Part shown: in pieces, positions 29,018 through 38,603 of the stretch
Layout: each line of letters starts with the position of its first letter
Numbering within the stretch: position 1 is the stretch's first letter
DNA from: an uncultured Ruminococcus sp.
GTDB lineage: Bacteria > Bacillota > Clostridia > Oscillospirales > Ruminococcaceae
Reading direction: 5' to 3'
Assembly (NCBI GenBank): GCA_947627625.1
Contig: CANQWR010000007.1
Location: 1 to 64,000, forward strand
DNA: 64,000 nt
Notes under the pieces: generated by a model
The model's input: only the letters and a program-made list of their open reading frames with translations
Told to the model about the DNA's origin: nothing
The model's database searches: none
Made by a program: the position numbers and the translations under genes

Positions 29018-29314
29018 TCAATACATTCCCTCAAAGAACTCAATAGCCTTTGAATCCTCTGTGAGGGTAACTATTGCCTTTTTCCATGATGCAGTTTTTC
29101 CGAAGTATCTTCCGACACGCTTCTCCTTGCCCCTGACGTTGAGTGTGTTTACCTTTGAAACTTCAACGCCGAACAGCTTCTCAACTGCTTTCTTTATCTC
29201 GGACTTGTTCGCATCTTTTGCAACCCTGAAAGTGTACTTTCCCTCCTGAAGATTGTCCATAGACCTCTCAGTGATTACAGGAGCAATTATAATGTCCTGT
29301 GGTGCTTTCATCAC
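29018..29314 (-). CDS. rplW: 50S ribosomal protein L23
   Basis: A 98-residue L23 at the tunnel exit, the docking site for trigger factor and SRP. The start [20 protein letters not shown] and the end [20 protein letters not shown] are typical. It overlaps the rplD stop by 4 nt (ATGA). Confidence 0.97.
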   Translation of the reverse strand: MMKAPQDIIIAPVITERSMDNLQEGKYTFRVAKDANKSEIKKAVEKLFGVEVSKVNTLNVRGKEKRVGRYFGKTASWKKAIVTLTEDSKAIEFFEGMY

Positions 29315-29934
29315 GCATACACCTCCTCAATTTTTCCGACAGCATTCTTTACAACAATGAACTTGTCATAGTTGAGAATGTCATATACGTTAAGAGTGTT
29401 TACGGCAGCGGTCTTTACTCCGGGAATGTTTGCCGCACTCTTTATAACTTTTGCATCGGACTCCGCTGTAACTATAAGTGCCTTGCCCTCTACGCCGAGT
29501 GCCTTGAGCATATTTACAACAGTCTTTGTCTTGTAGCCGTCAAGGCTGAGAGAGTCGAGAACTATCATATTGTTGTCGAGAACTTTCGTTGAGAGTGCCG
29601 ACTTCATTGCAAGTCTTCTCACTTTTTTATTAAGGGAATATCTGTAGCTTCTGGGTTTCGGTCCGAGTGCGACACCGCCGTGAGTCCACTGTGGTGCTCT
29701 TGTTGAACCCTGTCTTGCGTGACCTGTTTCCTTCTGTCTCCACGGCTTCTTACCGCCTCCTCTTACCTCTGTTCTGGTGAGAGTAGACTGTGTGCCCTGT
29801 CTCTGGTTTGCAAGGTAATTCACTACCATTGCGTGCATTACTGCCTCGTTCGGTGTGATACCGAAAACTGCGTCGGACAGCTCTGTCTCTGAGACTTTGC
29901 TTCCACCCATGTCATAAACTGAAATTGTAGACAT
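29311..29934 (-). CDS. rplD: 50S ribosomal protein L4
   Basis: A 207-residue L4. The tunnel loop is recognisable in [20 protein letters not shown] (about 53-72) followed by [20 protein letters not shown]. In enterobacteria L4 represses the S10 operon through its leader; whether that happens here cannot be told from sequence. Confidence 0.97.
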   Translation of the reverse strand: MSTISVYDMGGSKVSETELSDAVFGITPNEAVMHAMVVNYLANQRQGTQSTLTRTEVRGGGKKPWRQKETGHARQGSTRAPQWTHGGVALGPKPRSYRYSLNKKVRRLAMKSALSTKVLDNNMIVLDSLSLDGYKTKTVVNMLKALGVEGKALIVTAESDAKVIKSAANIPGVKTAAVNTLNVYDILNYDKFIVVKNAVGKIEEVYA

Positions 29935-29951
29935 TGACGTTTCCTCCTTTC

Positions 29952-30584
29952 TCAGGCTTTTACGCTGTCAGTTATGCACACTATTCCGCCCTTTGCTCCG
30001 GGAATTGCACCTTTTACAGCTATCAGATTATTTTCAGCATCTATTTTTACTACTTCAAGATTCTGTACCGTCACCTGCTCTGCACCCATGTGACCTGCCA
30101 TTCCCTTGCCCTTGTAAATTCTCGAAGGCGAGGAGCAGGCACCCATTGAACCTGCCTGTCTGTGAACAGGTCCCGTACCGTGGGTTTCCTTGAGCCTGTG
30201 CTGGTTGTGTCTCTTTATTGCACCTGCAAAACCTTTACCTTTGCTTGTGCCTGTCACGTCAACAGCGTCTCCGACTGCAAATGTATCCGCTTTCAATATG
30301 TCTCCGACATTGAGAGCATCAATATCGTCAAGCCTGAACTCTTTCAGAGTCTTCTTGCACGCAACGTCCGCCTTGTCAAAGTGACCTTTCATAGGCTTGT
30401 TTACCTTTGTCGGCTTCACATCTCCGAAACCGAGCTGCAAAGCACAGTAGCCGTCATTTTCGGCGGTCTTCTTCTGGACTACTACGCAAGGTCCTGCTTC
30501 TATGACCGTCACGGGAATTATCTTTCCCGCTTCATCGAAAATCTGCGTCATACCGATTTTCTTTCCGATAATGCCTTTCTGCAT
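29952..30584 (-). CDS. rplC: 50S ribosomal protein L3
   Basis: A 210-residue L3. The start [20 protein letters not shown] and the central loop [20 protein letters not shown] near the peptidyl transferase centre are clear. A 107-bp spacer separates it from rpsJ; it holds an AT-rich stretch and the ribosome site AAGGAG, with no other feature seen. Confidence 0.97.
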   Translation of the reverse strand: MQKGIIGKKIGMTQIFDEAGKIIPVTVIEAGPCVVVQKKTAENDGYCALQLGFGDVKPTKVNKPMKGHFDKADVACKKTLKEFRLDDIDALNVGDILKADTFAVGDAVDVTGTSKGKGFAGAIKRHNQHRLKETHGTGPVHRQAGSMGACSSPSRIYKGKGMAGHMGAEQVTVQNLEVVKIDAENNLIAVKGAIPGAKGGIVCITDSVKA

Positions 30585-30691
30585 TTCAAATCTACTCCTT
30601 ACAAATTATTGGCTGACACGTCCACGGAAAAAATCAAAAAAACTTTTTTCGCAAACTCCTTGCCAGCATGACTTGTGCCGACGAAAGTCCG

Positions 30692-31006
30692 TTACTTGAC
30701 TTCCATTACAACGTCAACTCCGGCAGGGATTTCAAGCTTTTCAAGAGCCGAATTTGTCTTCTCAGTCGGACGGATAACATCAACAAGTCTCTTGTGTGTC
30801 CGCATCTCAAACTGTTCACGGCTGTCCTTGAACATATGAGTAGCACGAAGGATAGTAACAATTTCCTTATTTGTCGGGAGCGGGACAGGACCTGAAACTC
30901 TCGCACCGCTTCTCTTTGCCGCCTCAACTATCTTAGCCGCTGCAATGTCGACTGTAGCGTGGTCATAGCCCTTAATCTTGAATCTGATTCTTTCGTTTAC
31001 TGCCAT
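30692..31006 (-). CDS. rpsJ: 30S ribosomal protein S10
   Basis: A 104-residue S10, first gene of the operon. The signature [20 protein letters not shown] and the end VMEVK are typical. A strong ribosome site AAGGAGGCGAAAAAA precedes the ATG. A leader of about 410 nt and one clear promoter lie upstream. Confidence 0.98.
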   Translation of the reverse strand: MAVNERIRFKIKGYDHATVDIAAAKIVEAAKRSGARVSGPVPLPTNKEIVTILRATHMFKDSREQFEMRTHKRLVDVIRPTEKTNSALEKLEIPAGVDVVMEVK

Positions 31007-31416
31007 TTTTTTCGCCTCCTTAGATTGATGGGAGTCAGCTGCGGTTTTGCTTTAAGTCCTTTTCAGGAAATTTTATCCTCACACGTCCCCGTGTGTTGAG
31101 CAGTCTTTCCGACAAAAAAAGCCCGAAAAAAGGAAATATTTTCTCGGACAGAAAGAGCGTGACAGAAAGCAAAATTGCAGAGAGGTTTTTTTCTTCTCTT
31201 TTCCGACAAAAAAGTCGGAAAGAGACTCAAAAACCCCTTGCAGGTTCTCCGACACGACTATCGGTGCAGACTGCACCTGTTATTCTGACCGCCCGTTTCA
31301 AGAAACCGGACTTACTCTGCGGAAACTATTCGGCACACCGCCGGTAACCTCCCGCTTCACCGCATATCTCACATTGATAACAGCATGGCTGTTAAACTTC
31401 AGCCATACACTCAACG
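31007..31416 (-). promoter_or_regulatory. Structured 5-prime leader of the ribosomal operon
   Basis: About 410 nt lie between the predicted transcription start and rpsJ. On the minus strand several hairpins can be drawn: ATGGCTG/CAGCCAT near the 5-prime end, CCGGTTTC/GAAACGGG, GGTGC/GCACC, and TTTCCGAC/GTCGGAAA with a six-T loop. The last has no T-run after it, so it is not a classical terminator. Autogenous control by a ribosomal protein is a reasonable guess, not shown. Small frames inside have no credible start. Confidence 0.6.
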
Positions 31417-31422
31417 ACTGAT

Positions 31423-31451
31423 ATTATAACACATAAATTCCAATATTGCAA
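31423..31451 (-). promoter_or_regulatory. Promoter of the S10-spc-alpha operon
   Basis: TTGCAA (31446-31451) and TATAAT (31423-31428) at 17-nt spacing on the minus strand, with an extended -10 (TGTTATAAT). No other promoter of this quality is seen within the operon, so it probably serves all 32 genes. Confidence 0.8.
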
Positions 31452-31511
31452 GCAAATTGCAGATTTTACAATGTAAATTTTTTGTGAATAAATATATATA
31501 TTTATCTTAAT

Positions 31512-31555
31512 TCCCGACAAACAAAAATAAATACAGAAATAAATATTTGTCGGGA
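31512..31555. promoter_or_regulatory. 10-bp inverted repeat between divergent promoters
   Basis: The arms TCCCGACAAA (31512-31521) and TTTGTCGGGA (31546-31555) are separated by a 24-bp AT-rich loop. The repeat ends 3 bp before the -35 box of the plus-strand CNNM gene and lies about 60 bp behind the ribosomal promoter. There is no T-run, so an operator is more likely than a terminator. Confidence 0.5.
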
Positions 31556-31558
31556 TAC

Positions 31559-31587
31559 TTGATTTATTTCTTATTATATGCTACAAT
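31559..31587 (+). promoter_or_regulatory. Promoter of the first CNNM/CorC-type gene
   Basis: TTGATT (31559-31564) and TACAAT (31582-31587) at 17-nt spacing, with an extended -10 (TGCTACAAT). The transcript would start about 75 nt before the ATG. Confidence 0.75.
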
Positions 31588-31667
31588 ATTTCTGTCAGGC
31601 TCACTCCCGCTGTATTTCAGGGCGTGAAAAATATAAATCTTAAATCTTCTGTAAAGAAAGGTGTTCT

Positions 31668-32912
31668 ATGGACAGTTCCGATTCAGGGAAAATTATTCTC
31701 GTCATCATTATGATGGTCTTTTCGGCTCTATTTTCGAGTACCGAAACCGCTTTTTCAAGCGTCAACAAGCTAAGGCTCAAAAATTACGAGGCTCAGGGTG
31801 ACAAAAGGGCTTCCAAGGCTCTATCCCTCGCAAACAGGTTTGACGATGTTCTGACGGCAGTCCTCATCGGCAACAATATCGTCAATATAGCGTCCTCATC
31901 GGTGAGTACTATCATCTTCATTGACATTTTCGGCGATAAGGGTGCGGGTATCTCCACAATCGTTGTGACTATCCTCGTTCTGGTCTTCTGTGAAGTCATA
32001 CCGAAGTCATACGCAAAGAAAAACGCCGAAAAACTCTCTCTCGCCTTTGCACAGCCACTCTCAATACTCGTGACTGTCCTGAAACCCGCAGTCATATTTT
32101 TTAATAAACTCTCTTCAATAGTCGCAAAAGACGACAACTCCCCAAGTGTCACGGAGGACGAACTAAAATACATGATCGACGAAATAGAAGAACAGGGTGT
32201 CATTGAGGAACAGGAGAGCGAACTTGTAAAGAGTGCTCTCGAATTTGACGAAATTTCTGTGAACGATATACTTATTCCGAGAGTAAAAGTAATAGGTGCG
32301 GACATAAACTCCACTATCGACGAAATAAAGGAACTTTTCAGCTCCGAAATGTACTCCAGAATACCCGTCTATGAAAAAAGTCTCGACAATATTCTCGGTT
32401 TCATAACTAACAAGGCTTTTTTCAAAATGCTTGTCGAAAAGAAAAATGATATAAAAAATATCATTCAGGACGTTCCCCACATTGCAGACACAAGTCTCAT
32501 AAGCGAAGCTCTCCGACTTATGCAGAGGTACAAAGTCCACCTCGCCGTAGTTACCGACCAGTACGGCGGTACTAAGGGCATTGTCACTATGGAGGACATT
32601 ATTGAGGAACTCGTTGGCGAAATCTATGACGAAGATGACGAAATAGTCCCCAATATAGTCAGAATATCGGACGACTGCTATGAAGTCACGGGCGATACAA
32701 GCGTCAGCGAACTGCTTGAATACTTAAATCTCGACACTGATATGATTCACACGGACTACACCTCCGTCGGCGGTTGGGTCACGGACGTTATGGAGAGAAT
32801 ACCCGAATCGGGTGAGACAGCACGTTCGGGCGTTTTCCTCCTGACTGCACTGAATGTCAGTGAGAACACCGTTGAAAAAGTTCTGATAAAAATTTCGGAC
32901 GAAAATATTTGA
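31668..32912 (+). CDS. CNNM/CorC-type hemolysin-family membrane protein
   Basis: A 414-residue protein. The N-terminal CNNM/DUF21 transmembrane domain (about 1-170; FSALFSSTETAFSSVNKLRL is typical) is followed by a CBS pair (about 190-315; TDQYGGTKGIVTMEDIIEEL is the hallmark of the second CBS) and a CorC_HlyC domain (about 330-410). The family is linked to magnesium/cobalt efflux; the name hemolysin is historical. A clear promoter and AAAGGTG ribosome site precede it. A paralogue follows after array R8. Confidence 0.88.
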   Translation: MDSSDSGKIILVIIMMVFSALFSSTETAFSSVNKLRLKNYEAQGDKRASKALSLANRFDDVLTAVLIGNNIVNIASSSVSTIIFIDIFGDKGAGISTIVVTILVLVFCEVIPKSYAKKNAEKLSLAFAQPLSILVTVLKPAVIFFNKLSSIVAKDDNSPSVTEDELKYMIDEIEEQGVIEEQESELVKSALEFDEISVNDILIPRVKVIGADINSTIDEIKELFSSEMYSRIPVYEKSLDNILGFITNKAFFKMLVEKKNDIKNIIQDVPHIADTSLISEALRLMQRYKVHLAVVTDQYGGTKGIVTMEDIIEELVGEIYDEDDEIVPNIVRISDDCYEVTGDTSVSELLEYLNLDTDMIHTDYTSVGGWVTDVMERIPESGETARSGVFLLTALNVSENTVEKVLIKISDENI

Positions 32913-32919
32913 GACAGGG

Positions 32920-33175
32920 GACTTTTTGGACCGGGGGGTGTGACCTCCCCTTGACCCTCAAGATTAAACAGTAGATTGCCACGGGGACAGGATTTGTCTC
33001 CCCTGTGGAAATAATCATGGGGGGTTCGGGGGGATTCTTCCCCCCGACGGGGGTTTGGGGGCAGAGCCCCCTGCCCCTAATCGTTAAAACAGGGGGTTTG
33101 GGGGGCGTAGCCCCCCAACTTCAAAGGACAACTGTCCCTAATCGTTCTAATAAATAAATGGGCGAAGTCCCCCAA
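32920..33175. repeat. GC-rich intergenic hairpin array R8 (reverse)
   Basis: This array lies between the two CNNM/CorC-type paralogues. It contains GGGGTGTGACCTCCCC, GGGGGGATTCTTCCCCCC, and then GGGGGCAGAGCCCCC adjoining the reversed edge CCCCTAATCGTTAAA. A second reversed edge (CCCTAATCGTTCTAA) is near 33140. Confidence 0.82.
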
Positions 33176-33204
33176 TAAGTAATTTAATATAAGGAGATAA
33201 ATAT

Positions 33205-34533
33205 ATGATATGGCAGATAATTCTGCAAATTGTACTAATAGCCGTCAACGCCGTATTTGCCTGTGCAGAGGCGTCCGTTATCACGATAAATGACGCAAAA
33301 CTCGAAAAACTCTCCGCAAGCGGTAACAAAAAGGCTGTGAGACTTAAAAAACTTATCTCTCAGCCTACAAGATTTCTCGCCACTATTCAGGTCGCTATAA
33401 CTCTGTCAGGATTCATAGGTGCGGCTTTCGCAGCGGACAATTTCGGTGAAGCTCTCGCAAACGCAATATCCAAAACGGGCGTGGGTATACCTTATAATAT
33501 ATTAAAACCTGTGTCTGTCGTTGCGATAACACTCCTCCTGTCCTACATAACTCTCGTTTTCGGGGAACTCGTCCCCAAGAGACTCGCCATGAAAAACCCC
33601 GAAAAACTCGCTCTCATGATGTCGGGGCTTGTTATGTCCGTTCAGACTATATGTTCCCCACTCGTGTGGCTTCTTAATATCTCCGCCAACGGTGTTCTCA
33701 GACTCGCAGGCATTGATCCCGAAAATGACGACGATACCGTCACCGAAGAGGAAATTCTGATGATGTCCGATGCAGGTGCTGAAAAGGGTACTATCGACGA
33801 AGCCGAAAACAGAATTATTAAAAACGTCTTTGCCTTTGACGATATGACCGCAGGGCAGATATGCACCCACAGGACAGATGTCTCCGTTATCTGGGAAAAT
33901 GACGATATTTCCGTCTGGGAGGAGACTATCCACCGCACAAGACACTCCTCTTTCCCGATTTGCGGTGAAAATATAGACACTGTCATAGGCATTCTCGATG
34001 CAAAGGACTACTTCCGTCTTGAAAACAAAAGCCGTGAAAATATCATGCAAAACGCCGTCCGTGAACCCGTTTTTGTCCACGAGAGCATGAAGGCTGACAG
34101 GCTTTTCGCCCAGATGAAAAAGTACGGTGCGGACAGATTCGCCGTTGTTGTTGACGAATACGGCGGTATGAGCGGTATTATAACCGTAACTGACCTTGTT
34201 GAGGAACTTGTCGGCGATTTTGACGATGATGAACTCGAAATCCCCGAACCTGTCTTTGAAAAAATTTCGGAAAATATCTGGAAAATTCCCGGTATAACTC
34301 CCCTCAGCGATGTCTGTGAGGAACTCGGTATCTCCCTGCCCGCCGACAAATACGACACTTTCGGCGGTTACGTCATAGGTATGCTCGGGGAAATCCCCAA
34401 AGACGGTACTGCCGTCTCGATTGATTCGGACAATATTCACGTTGAGGTACTCGAAATAAAACACCACCGTGTTGAACTTTGCAGAGTAAAAATTATCTCT
34501 CAGGAAAAAATCTCCTCTGAAGATAATATATAA
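33205..34533 (+). CDS. CNNM/CorC-type hemolysin-family membrane protein, paralogue
   Basis: A 442-residue relative of the gene at 31668. The CNNM domain (about 1-190) contains FACAEASVITINDAKLEKL and ELVPKRLAMKNPEKLA. A CBS pair follows (about 210-335, VDEYGGMSGIITVTDLVEEL), then a CorC_HlyC domain (about 350-430). The ribosome site is AAGGAGATAAATAT. No distinct promoter is seen after the array, so readthrough from the first gene is possible. Confidence 0.88.
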   Translation: MIWQIILQIVLIAVNAVFACAEASVITINDAKLEKLSASGNKKAVRLKKLISQPTRFLATIQVAITLSGFIGAAFAADNFGEALANAISKTGVGIPYNILKPVSVVAITLLLSYITLVFGELVPKRLAMKNPEKLALMMSGLVMSVQTICSPLVWLLNISANGVLRLAGIDPENDDDTVTEEEILMMSDAGAEKGTIDEAENRIIKNVFAFDDMTAGQICTHRTDVSVIWENDDISVWEETIHRTRHSSFPICGENIDTVIGILDAKDYFRLENKSRENIMQNAVREPVFVHESMKADRLFAQMKKYGADRFAVVVDEYGGMSGIITVTDLVEELVGDFDDDELEIPEPVFEKISENIWKIPGITPLSDVCEELGISLPADKYDTFGGYVIGMLGEIPKDGTAVSIDSDNIHVEVLEIKHHRVELCRVKIISQEKISSEDNI

Positions 34534-34539
34534 ATTGGG

Positions 34540-34895
34540 AGGCTACGCCCCCCACCCCCCCTGTTTTTAACGATTAGGGGCAGGGGGCTTTGCCCCAAAA
34601 AATAATTTTATTAAAATTATATTTTTTTAGAGATTTAATATTTTTAGTTTAGAACGACAGGAGGCAGGGGGCTTCGCCCCCTGAACCCCCACCGGGGGTT
34701 CTGCCCCCGGACCCCCGCCGGGGGGAAGCATCCCCCCAGACCCCCCATAATTATTCCACAGAGGAGACACTCCCATGATTAAACAAAAACTTGAATAGTC
34801 GAATAACTAAAAATAATTATGGGTTTCCAAAGGGGCTTTGCCCCTTTGGCAGGGGGTGTGGGGGGCAGCGCCCCCCGGTCCAAAGCCGTAAGGCA
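34540..34895. repeat. GC-rich intergenic hairpin array R9 with AT-palindrome
   Basis: Two forward copies lie between convergent genes. The first has the AT palindrome at 34594-34629. The second has the edge variant TAGAACGACAGGAGGC, GGGGGCTTCGCCCCC, GGGGGTTCTGCCCCC and GGGGGGAAGCATCCCCCC. The spacer with CTTGAATAGTCGAATAACTA follows, then CCAAAGGGG/CCCCTTTGG. It ends with the tail CAAAGCCGTAAGGCA. Confidence 0.85.
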
Positions 34896-34907
34896 GTATA
34901 AAAATAA

Positions 34908-36803
34908 TTAACTCAATTCAAACATTCCCGTGTAAAGCTGGTAATACTTTCCTCTCTGCGAAATCAGTGAGTCGTGATTTCCTCTCTCTATGATTTTGCC
35001 GTACTCCAGAACCATTATCGCATGAGAATTTCTTACGGTCGAGAGCCTGTGTGCTATCACAAAAACCGTTCTGCCCTCCATAAGTCCGTCCATTCCCTTT
35101 TCTATCAAAGCCTCTGTACGGGTGTCTATTGAACTCGTCGCCTCGTCCAATATCAGCACGGGAGGGTCTGCCACTGCCGCCCTTGCAATTGCTAAAAGCT
35201 GTCTCTGTCCCTGACTTAAATTTGAACCGTCCGCTGTCAGCATAGTGTCATAGCCGTTTTCAAGGTGTCTTATAAAATCGTCCGCATTTGCAAGTTTTGC
35301 CGCATTGTAGACTTCTTCGTCTGTCGCATCAAGTTTTCCATAGCGGATATTGTCCATGACCGTACCCGTGAAAAGGTGAGTGTCCTGCAAAACTACCGAC
35401 TGCGAACGCCTTAAATCGTCCTTTTTTATCTTGTTTATATTTATGCCGTCATAGCGTATCTTGCCGTCGGGGACATCGTAAAACCTGTTTATAAGATTTG
35501 TTATAGTAGTCTTACCTGCTCCCGTTGAACCCACAAAAGCTATTTTCTGTCCGGCTTTTGCGTAGAGACTTATTCCGTTCAGGACTGTCTTATTGGGTTC
35601 ATATCCGAAAACAACGTCATCAAATTCGACATTTCCCCTGACTTCCGTGTATGTGACAGTGCCGTCCGCCTTGTGAGGGTGTTTCCACGCCCATCTTCCC
35701 GTACGCTTTTCGGACTCCTTTATATTGCCCTTCTCGTCAATTTCGGCGTTTACAAGTGTTACATAGCCCTCGTCTGATTCGGGTTCTTCGTCATCTATGA
35801 CTTTGAAAATTCTCTCCGCACCTGCAAGAGCCGTCAGGACTGAATTTATCTGCTGTGAGACCTGCGTTATCGGCTGTGAGAATGAACGTGTGAATTGCAG
35901 GTATGAAACGACTGTTCCCACTGTCAGACCGCCTATGCCGTTCACCATCATTATACCGCCTGCTATAGCTGTCACAGCATAGTGAAAATAGGACAGATTC
36001 CCCATTATCGGCATGAGTATATTTGCGAAAGTGTTCGCCCTTGTTGCAGCCTCACAGAGTTCCTCGTTCAGCTTGTCAAATTCCGCATTTGCAATGTCCT
36101 CGTGACAGAAAACTTTTACAACTTTCTGTCCGTCGATCATCTCCTCTATGTAGCCGTTTGCACGACCTAATGCTCTCTGCTGTGCGATAAATCCCTTGCT
36201 GCTGTGCGAACCTATAAAGCCTATGATGTTCACCATTATTATCAAAATTATAACTACTATTATGGTCAACTGCCAGCTGTACACTATCATCGCCACAAAA
36301 ACGCCTGTTATAGTTATAACTGAACTTATTACCTGTGCTATGCTGTTGCTGAGCATCTCTCGGAGTGTGTCCGTATCGTTTGTGTACAGCGACATAAGTT
36401 CACCGTGCGTGTGCTTGTCAAAATACCTTATCGGCAATGACTCCATTTTCGTAAACAGGTCGTTCCTTATTCGCATAAGTGTCTCTGTCGAAATTTTCAG
36501 CATTACCCTCTGGTACATAAAGGTACACAACGCTCCCGCTACGTATATTCCTGCCATTACGCTTAAAATGCTGACAAATTTTCCTCTGTCCCACTGCCCT
36601 GTCTCAAGGGCATTTTCTATGTTGTCTATAAGAGGCTTTAACAAATAATTTCCGGCTATTCCTGCAAAGGCACTGACTATTACTCCCGCCACAACAAACA
36701 CAAATAAGGTCTTGTATTTGCCCATATAGCTGAATATCCTCTTTAACGTGTGCTTTATGTTCGTGGGCTTCTGCACGGGTTTCTGGTTTCTCCTCGGAGG
36801 CAT
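34908..36803 (-). CDS. ABC exporter half-transporter, catalytically complete NBD
   Basis: A 631-residue half-transporter with six transmembrane helices (about 30-330) and an NBD (about 390-625). Walker A is GSTGAGKTTI, signature LSQGQRQLLAIARA, Walker B VLILDEATSS with the catalytic Glu, and switch His in IAHRLSTV. A linker of about 35 residues rich in charged and Trp residues (RTGRWAWKHPHKADG) precedes the NBD. Its start overlaps the stop of the partner gene by one base. The two probably form a heterodimeric lipid or drug exporter. Confidence 0.92.
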   Translation of the reverse strand: MPPRRNQKPVQKPTNIKHTLKRIFSYMGKYKTLFVFVVAGVIVSAFAGIAGNYLLKPLIDNIENALETGQWDRGKFVSILSVMAGIYVAGALCTFMYQRVMLKISTETLMRIRNDLFTKMESLPIRYFDKHTHGELMSLYTNDTDTLREMLSNSIAQVISSVITITGVFVAMIVYSWQLTIIVVIILIIMVNIIGFIGSHSSKGFIAQQRALGRANGYIEEMIDGQKVVKVFCHEDIANAEFDKLNEELCEAATRANTFANILMPIMGNLSYFHYAVTAIAGGIMMVNGIGGLTVGTVVSYLQFTRSFSQPITQVSQQINSVLTALAGAERIFKVIDDEEPESDEGYVTLVNAEIDEKGNIKESEKRTGRWAWKHPHKADGTVTYTEVRGNVEFDDVVFGYEPNKTVLNGISLYAKAGQKIAFVGSTGAGKTTITNLINRFYDVPDGKIRYDGININKIKKDDLRRSQSVVLQDTHLFTGTVMDNIRYGKLDATDEEVYNAAKLANADDFIRHLENGYDTMLTADGSNLSQGQRQLLAIARAAVADPPVLILDEATSSIDTRTEALIEKGMDGLMEGRTVFVIAHRLSTVRNSHAIMVLEYGKIIERGNHDSLISQRGKYYQLYTGMFELS

Positions 36804-38530
36804 TACTCATCAGCTCCTTTCTGCTGTGACTCGTAAACTTCTCTGTAAATAGCATTGCTCTTCAGAAGTTCTTCGTGAGTTCCTATAGCGTCTATCTTTC
36901 CCCTGTCCATGACTATGATTCTGTCTGCGTCCTGTACGGACGAAATTCTCTGTGCTATTATAAAAGCTGTCGTCTCGGAGAGATTCTCCCTGAACGCCTT
37001 TCTTATACTGCTGTCCGTAGCCGTGTCCACTGCACTCGTTGAGTCGTCCAGTATTATAATTTTCGGCTTTTTGAGCAACGCTCTCGCTATACAAATTCTC
37101 TGCTTCTGTCCGCCCGAAACGTTCACACCGCCCTGTCCCAAATCGGTGTCATAGCCGTCGGGGAAGTTCATAATAAAATCGTGGGCACAAGCCGATTTGC
37201 AAGCGTCTATAATTTCCTCGTCCGTTGCGTTCTCGTTGCCCCATTTAAGATTATCCTTTATAGTACCCGAAAACAGGACGTTCTTTTGCAACACCATAGC
37301 CACGCTGTTTCTGAGCGTTTCAAGGTCGTACTCCTTTACGTTGTGACCGCCTGCAAATACTTCTCCCTCTGTCGCATCGTAAAGTCTCGGTATCAGCTGC
37401 ACAAGAGAAGTCTTTGAAGAACCCGTACCGCCTATTATGCCTATGGTCTCCCCCGACTTTATTTTTATATTTATATTTTCAAGTGCAAGATTGTTCATAT
37501 CTTTGAAGTAACTAAAACTTACGTTCTTAAATTCTACAGAACCGTCCTCAAGCTTTGCTGTAGCGTTTTCAGGTGACACTATTTCGGGCTCTTCCGTGAG
37601 GACTTCATATACCCTCTGCAAAGATGCTCTCGATATTACAAACATCATGAACATAAATGACAACATCATCAGTGACATAAGTATCTGTCCGACATATGTT
37701 ATGAAACTTGAGAGTTCGCCCGTCTCCATAGTGCCGTTTACAGCCATGTTTCCGCCAAACCAAAGTATCGCCACTATGCTTGAATACATTATCAGCTGCA
37801 TTGACGGCATTGTCATTATTATCAGTTTTTCGGCGTTTACCTGTGCCTTTCTGACTTTTTCGGTGTTCTCCCTGAATTTCCGTGTCTCGTAGTCCTCTCT
37901 CACAAAAGCCTTTACAGTCCTTATGCCTATTAGATTTTCCTGTACTCTTCCGTTCATGTTGTCATAGTGAGTCAGCATTAACTTAAACCTTGGGTGTGCC
38001 TTTGTCATTATTACCGCCACTATACACGCAAGTATCGGTACTGCACACACAAACACAAGCGACAGCCCTGAGTTCATCTTGAATGCCGCTACTATCGCAC
38101 ATATCATCATTATCGGTGCTCGAAACGCCGTCCTTATGAACATCATAAACGCCATTTGTATGTTGGTTATATCTGTCGTCAGCCTCGTTGTCAACGAAGC
38201 CGTTGAAAATTTGTCCACGTTTGAAAACGAAAAATCCTGTACTTTCCTGAACATCGCTCCTCTTAAATTCTTTGCAAATCCCATTGCCGATACTGCACTG
38301 AGTCTGCCCGCTATCGCTCCGAAAAACAGCGAAATCAAAGCCATACAGACCATAAGTATTCCCATGCGTGTGACGTGTCCCATATTGCCCGCCCTTATTC
38401 CTTTATCGATAAGGCTCGCCATTATAGTGGGGATTATTACTTCCATCGCAACTTCTCCCACTATCGCCACGGGACACAGTACCGCCTGTTTTTTGTACTC
38501 CCCTACATACGAAAAAATTTTTCTGAACAT
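36803..38530 (-). CDS. ABC exporter half-transporter, degenerate NBD
   Basis: A 575-residue partner of the adjacent half-transporter. It has six transmembrane helices (about 15-315) and an NBD (about 335-570). Walker A is GGTGSSKTSL and the signature VSGGQKQRICIARA. Walker B ends in Asp (IIILDDSTSA) instead of Glu, and the switch His is Gln (IIAQRISSV). This is the degenerate-site pattern of heterodimeric exporters such as TM287/288 and BmrC/BmrD. The ribosome site is GGGGAGGAGATAG. Confidence 0.92.
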   Translation of the reverse strand: MFRKIFSYVGEYKKQAVLCPVAIVGEVAMEVIIPTIMASLIDKGIRAGNMGHVTRMGILMVCMALISLFFGAIAGRLSAVSAMGFAKNLRGAMFRKVQDFSFSNVDKFSTASLTTRLTTDITNIQMAFMMFIRTAFRAPIMMICAIVAAFKMNSGLSLVFVCAVPILACIVAVIMTKAHPRFKLMLTHYDNMNGRVQENLIGIRTVKAFVREDYETRKFRENTEKVRKAQVNAEKLIIMTMPSMQLIMYSSIVAILWFGGNMAVNGTMETGELSSFITYVGQILMSLMMLSFMFMMFVISRASLQRVYEVLTEEPEIVSPENATAKLEDGSVEFKNVSFSYFKDMNNLALENINIKIKSGETIGIIGGTGSSKTSLVQLIPRLYDATEGEVFAGGHNVKEYDLETLRNSVAMVLQKNVLFSGTIKDNLKWGNENATDEEIIDACKSACAHDFIMNFPDGYDTDLGQGGVNVSGGQKQRICIARALLKKPKIIILDDSTSAVDTATDSSIRKAFRENLSETTAFIIAQRISSVQDADRIIVMDRGKIDAIGTHEELLKSNAIYREVYESQQKGADE

Positions 38531-38587
38531 AAAACTATCTCCTCCCCTTTTTTATTTAATCTATTTATTGCTCCGCATTGGGTAAAA

Positions 38588-38603
38588 TGTTCCACGTGGA
38601 ACA
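38588..38603. promoter_or_regulatory. parS-like centromere site
   Basis: TGTTCCACGTGGAACA is a perfect 16-bp palindrome, extended to 22 bp by flanking AAA/TTT. It differs from the B. subtilis parS consensus TGTTNCACGTGAAACA at one position and has the same core as pseudomonad parS. It lies in the 108-bp gap between the GH5 and ABC genes. It is nested in a longer inverted repeat (TTGCTCCGCAT at 38568 and ATGCGGAGCAA at 38621). ParB (Spo0J) would bind here and spread. No parAB genes are in the window. Confidence 0.8.

Noticed and set aside
31079..31276. A 65-codon frame in the leader of the S10 operon
   Set aside because: It starts at a GTG inside a hairpin with no ribosome site and has no recognisable protein pattern.
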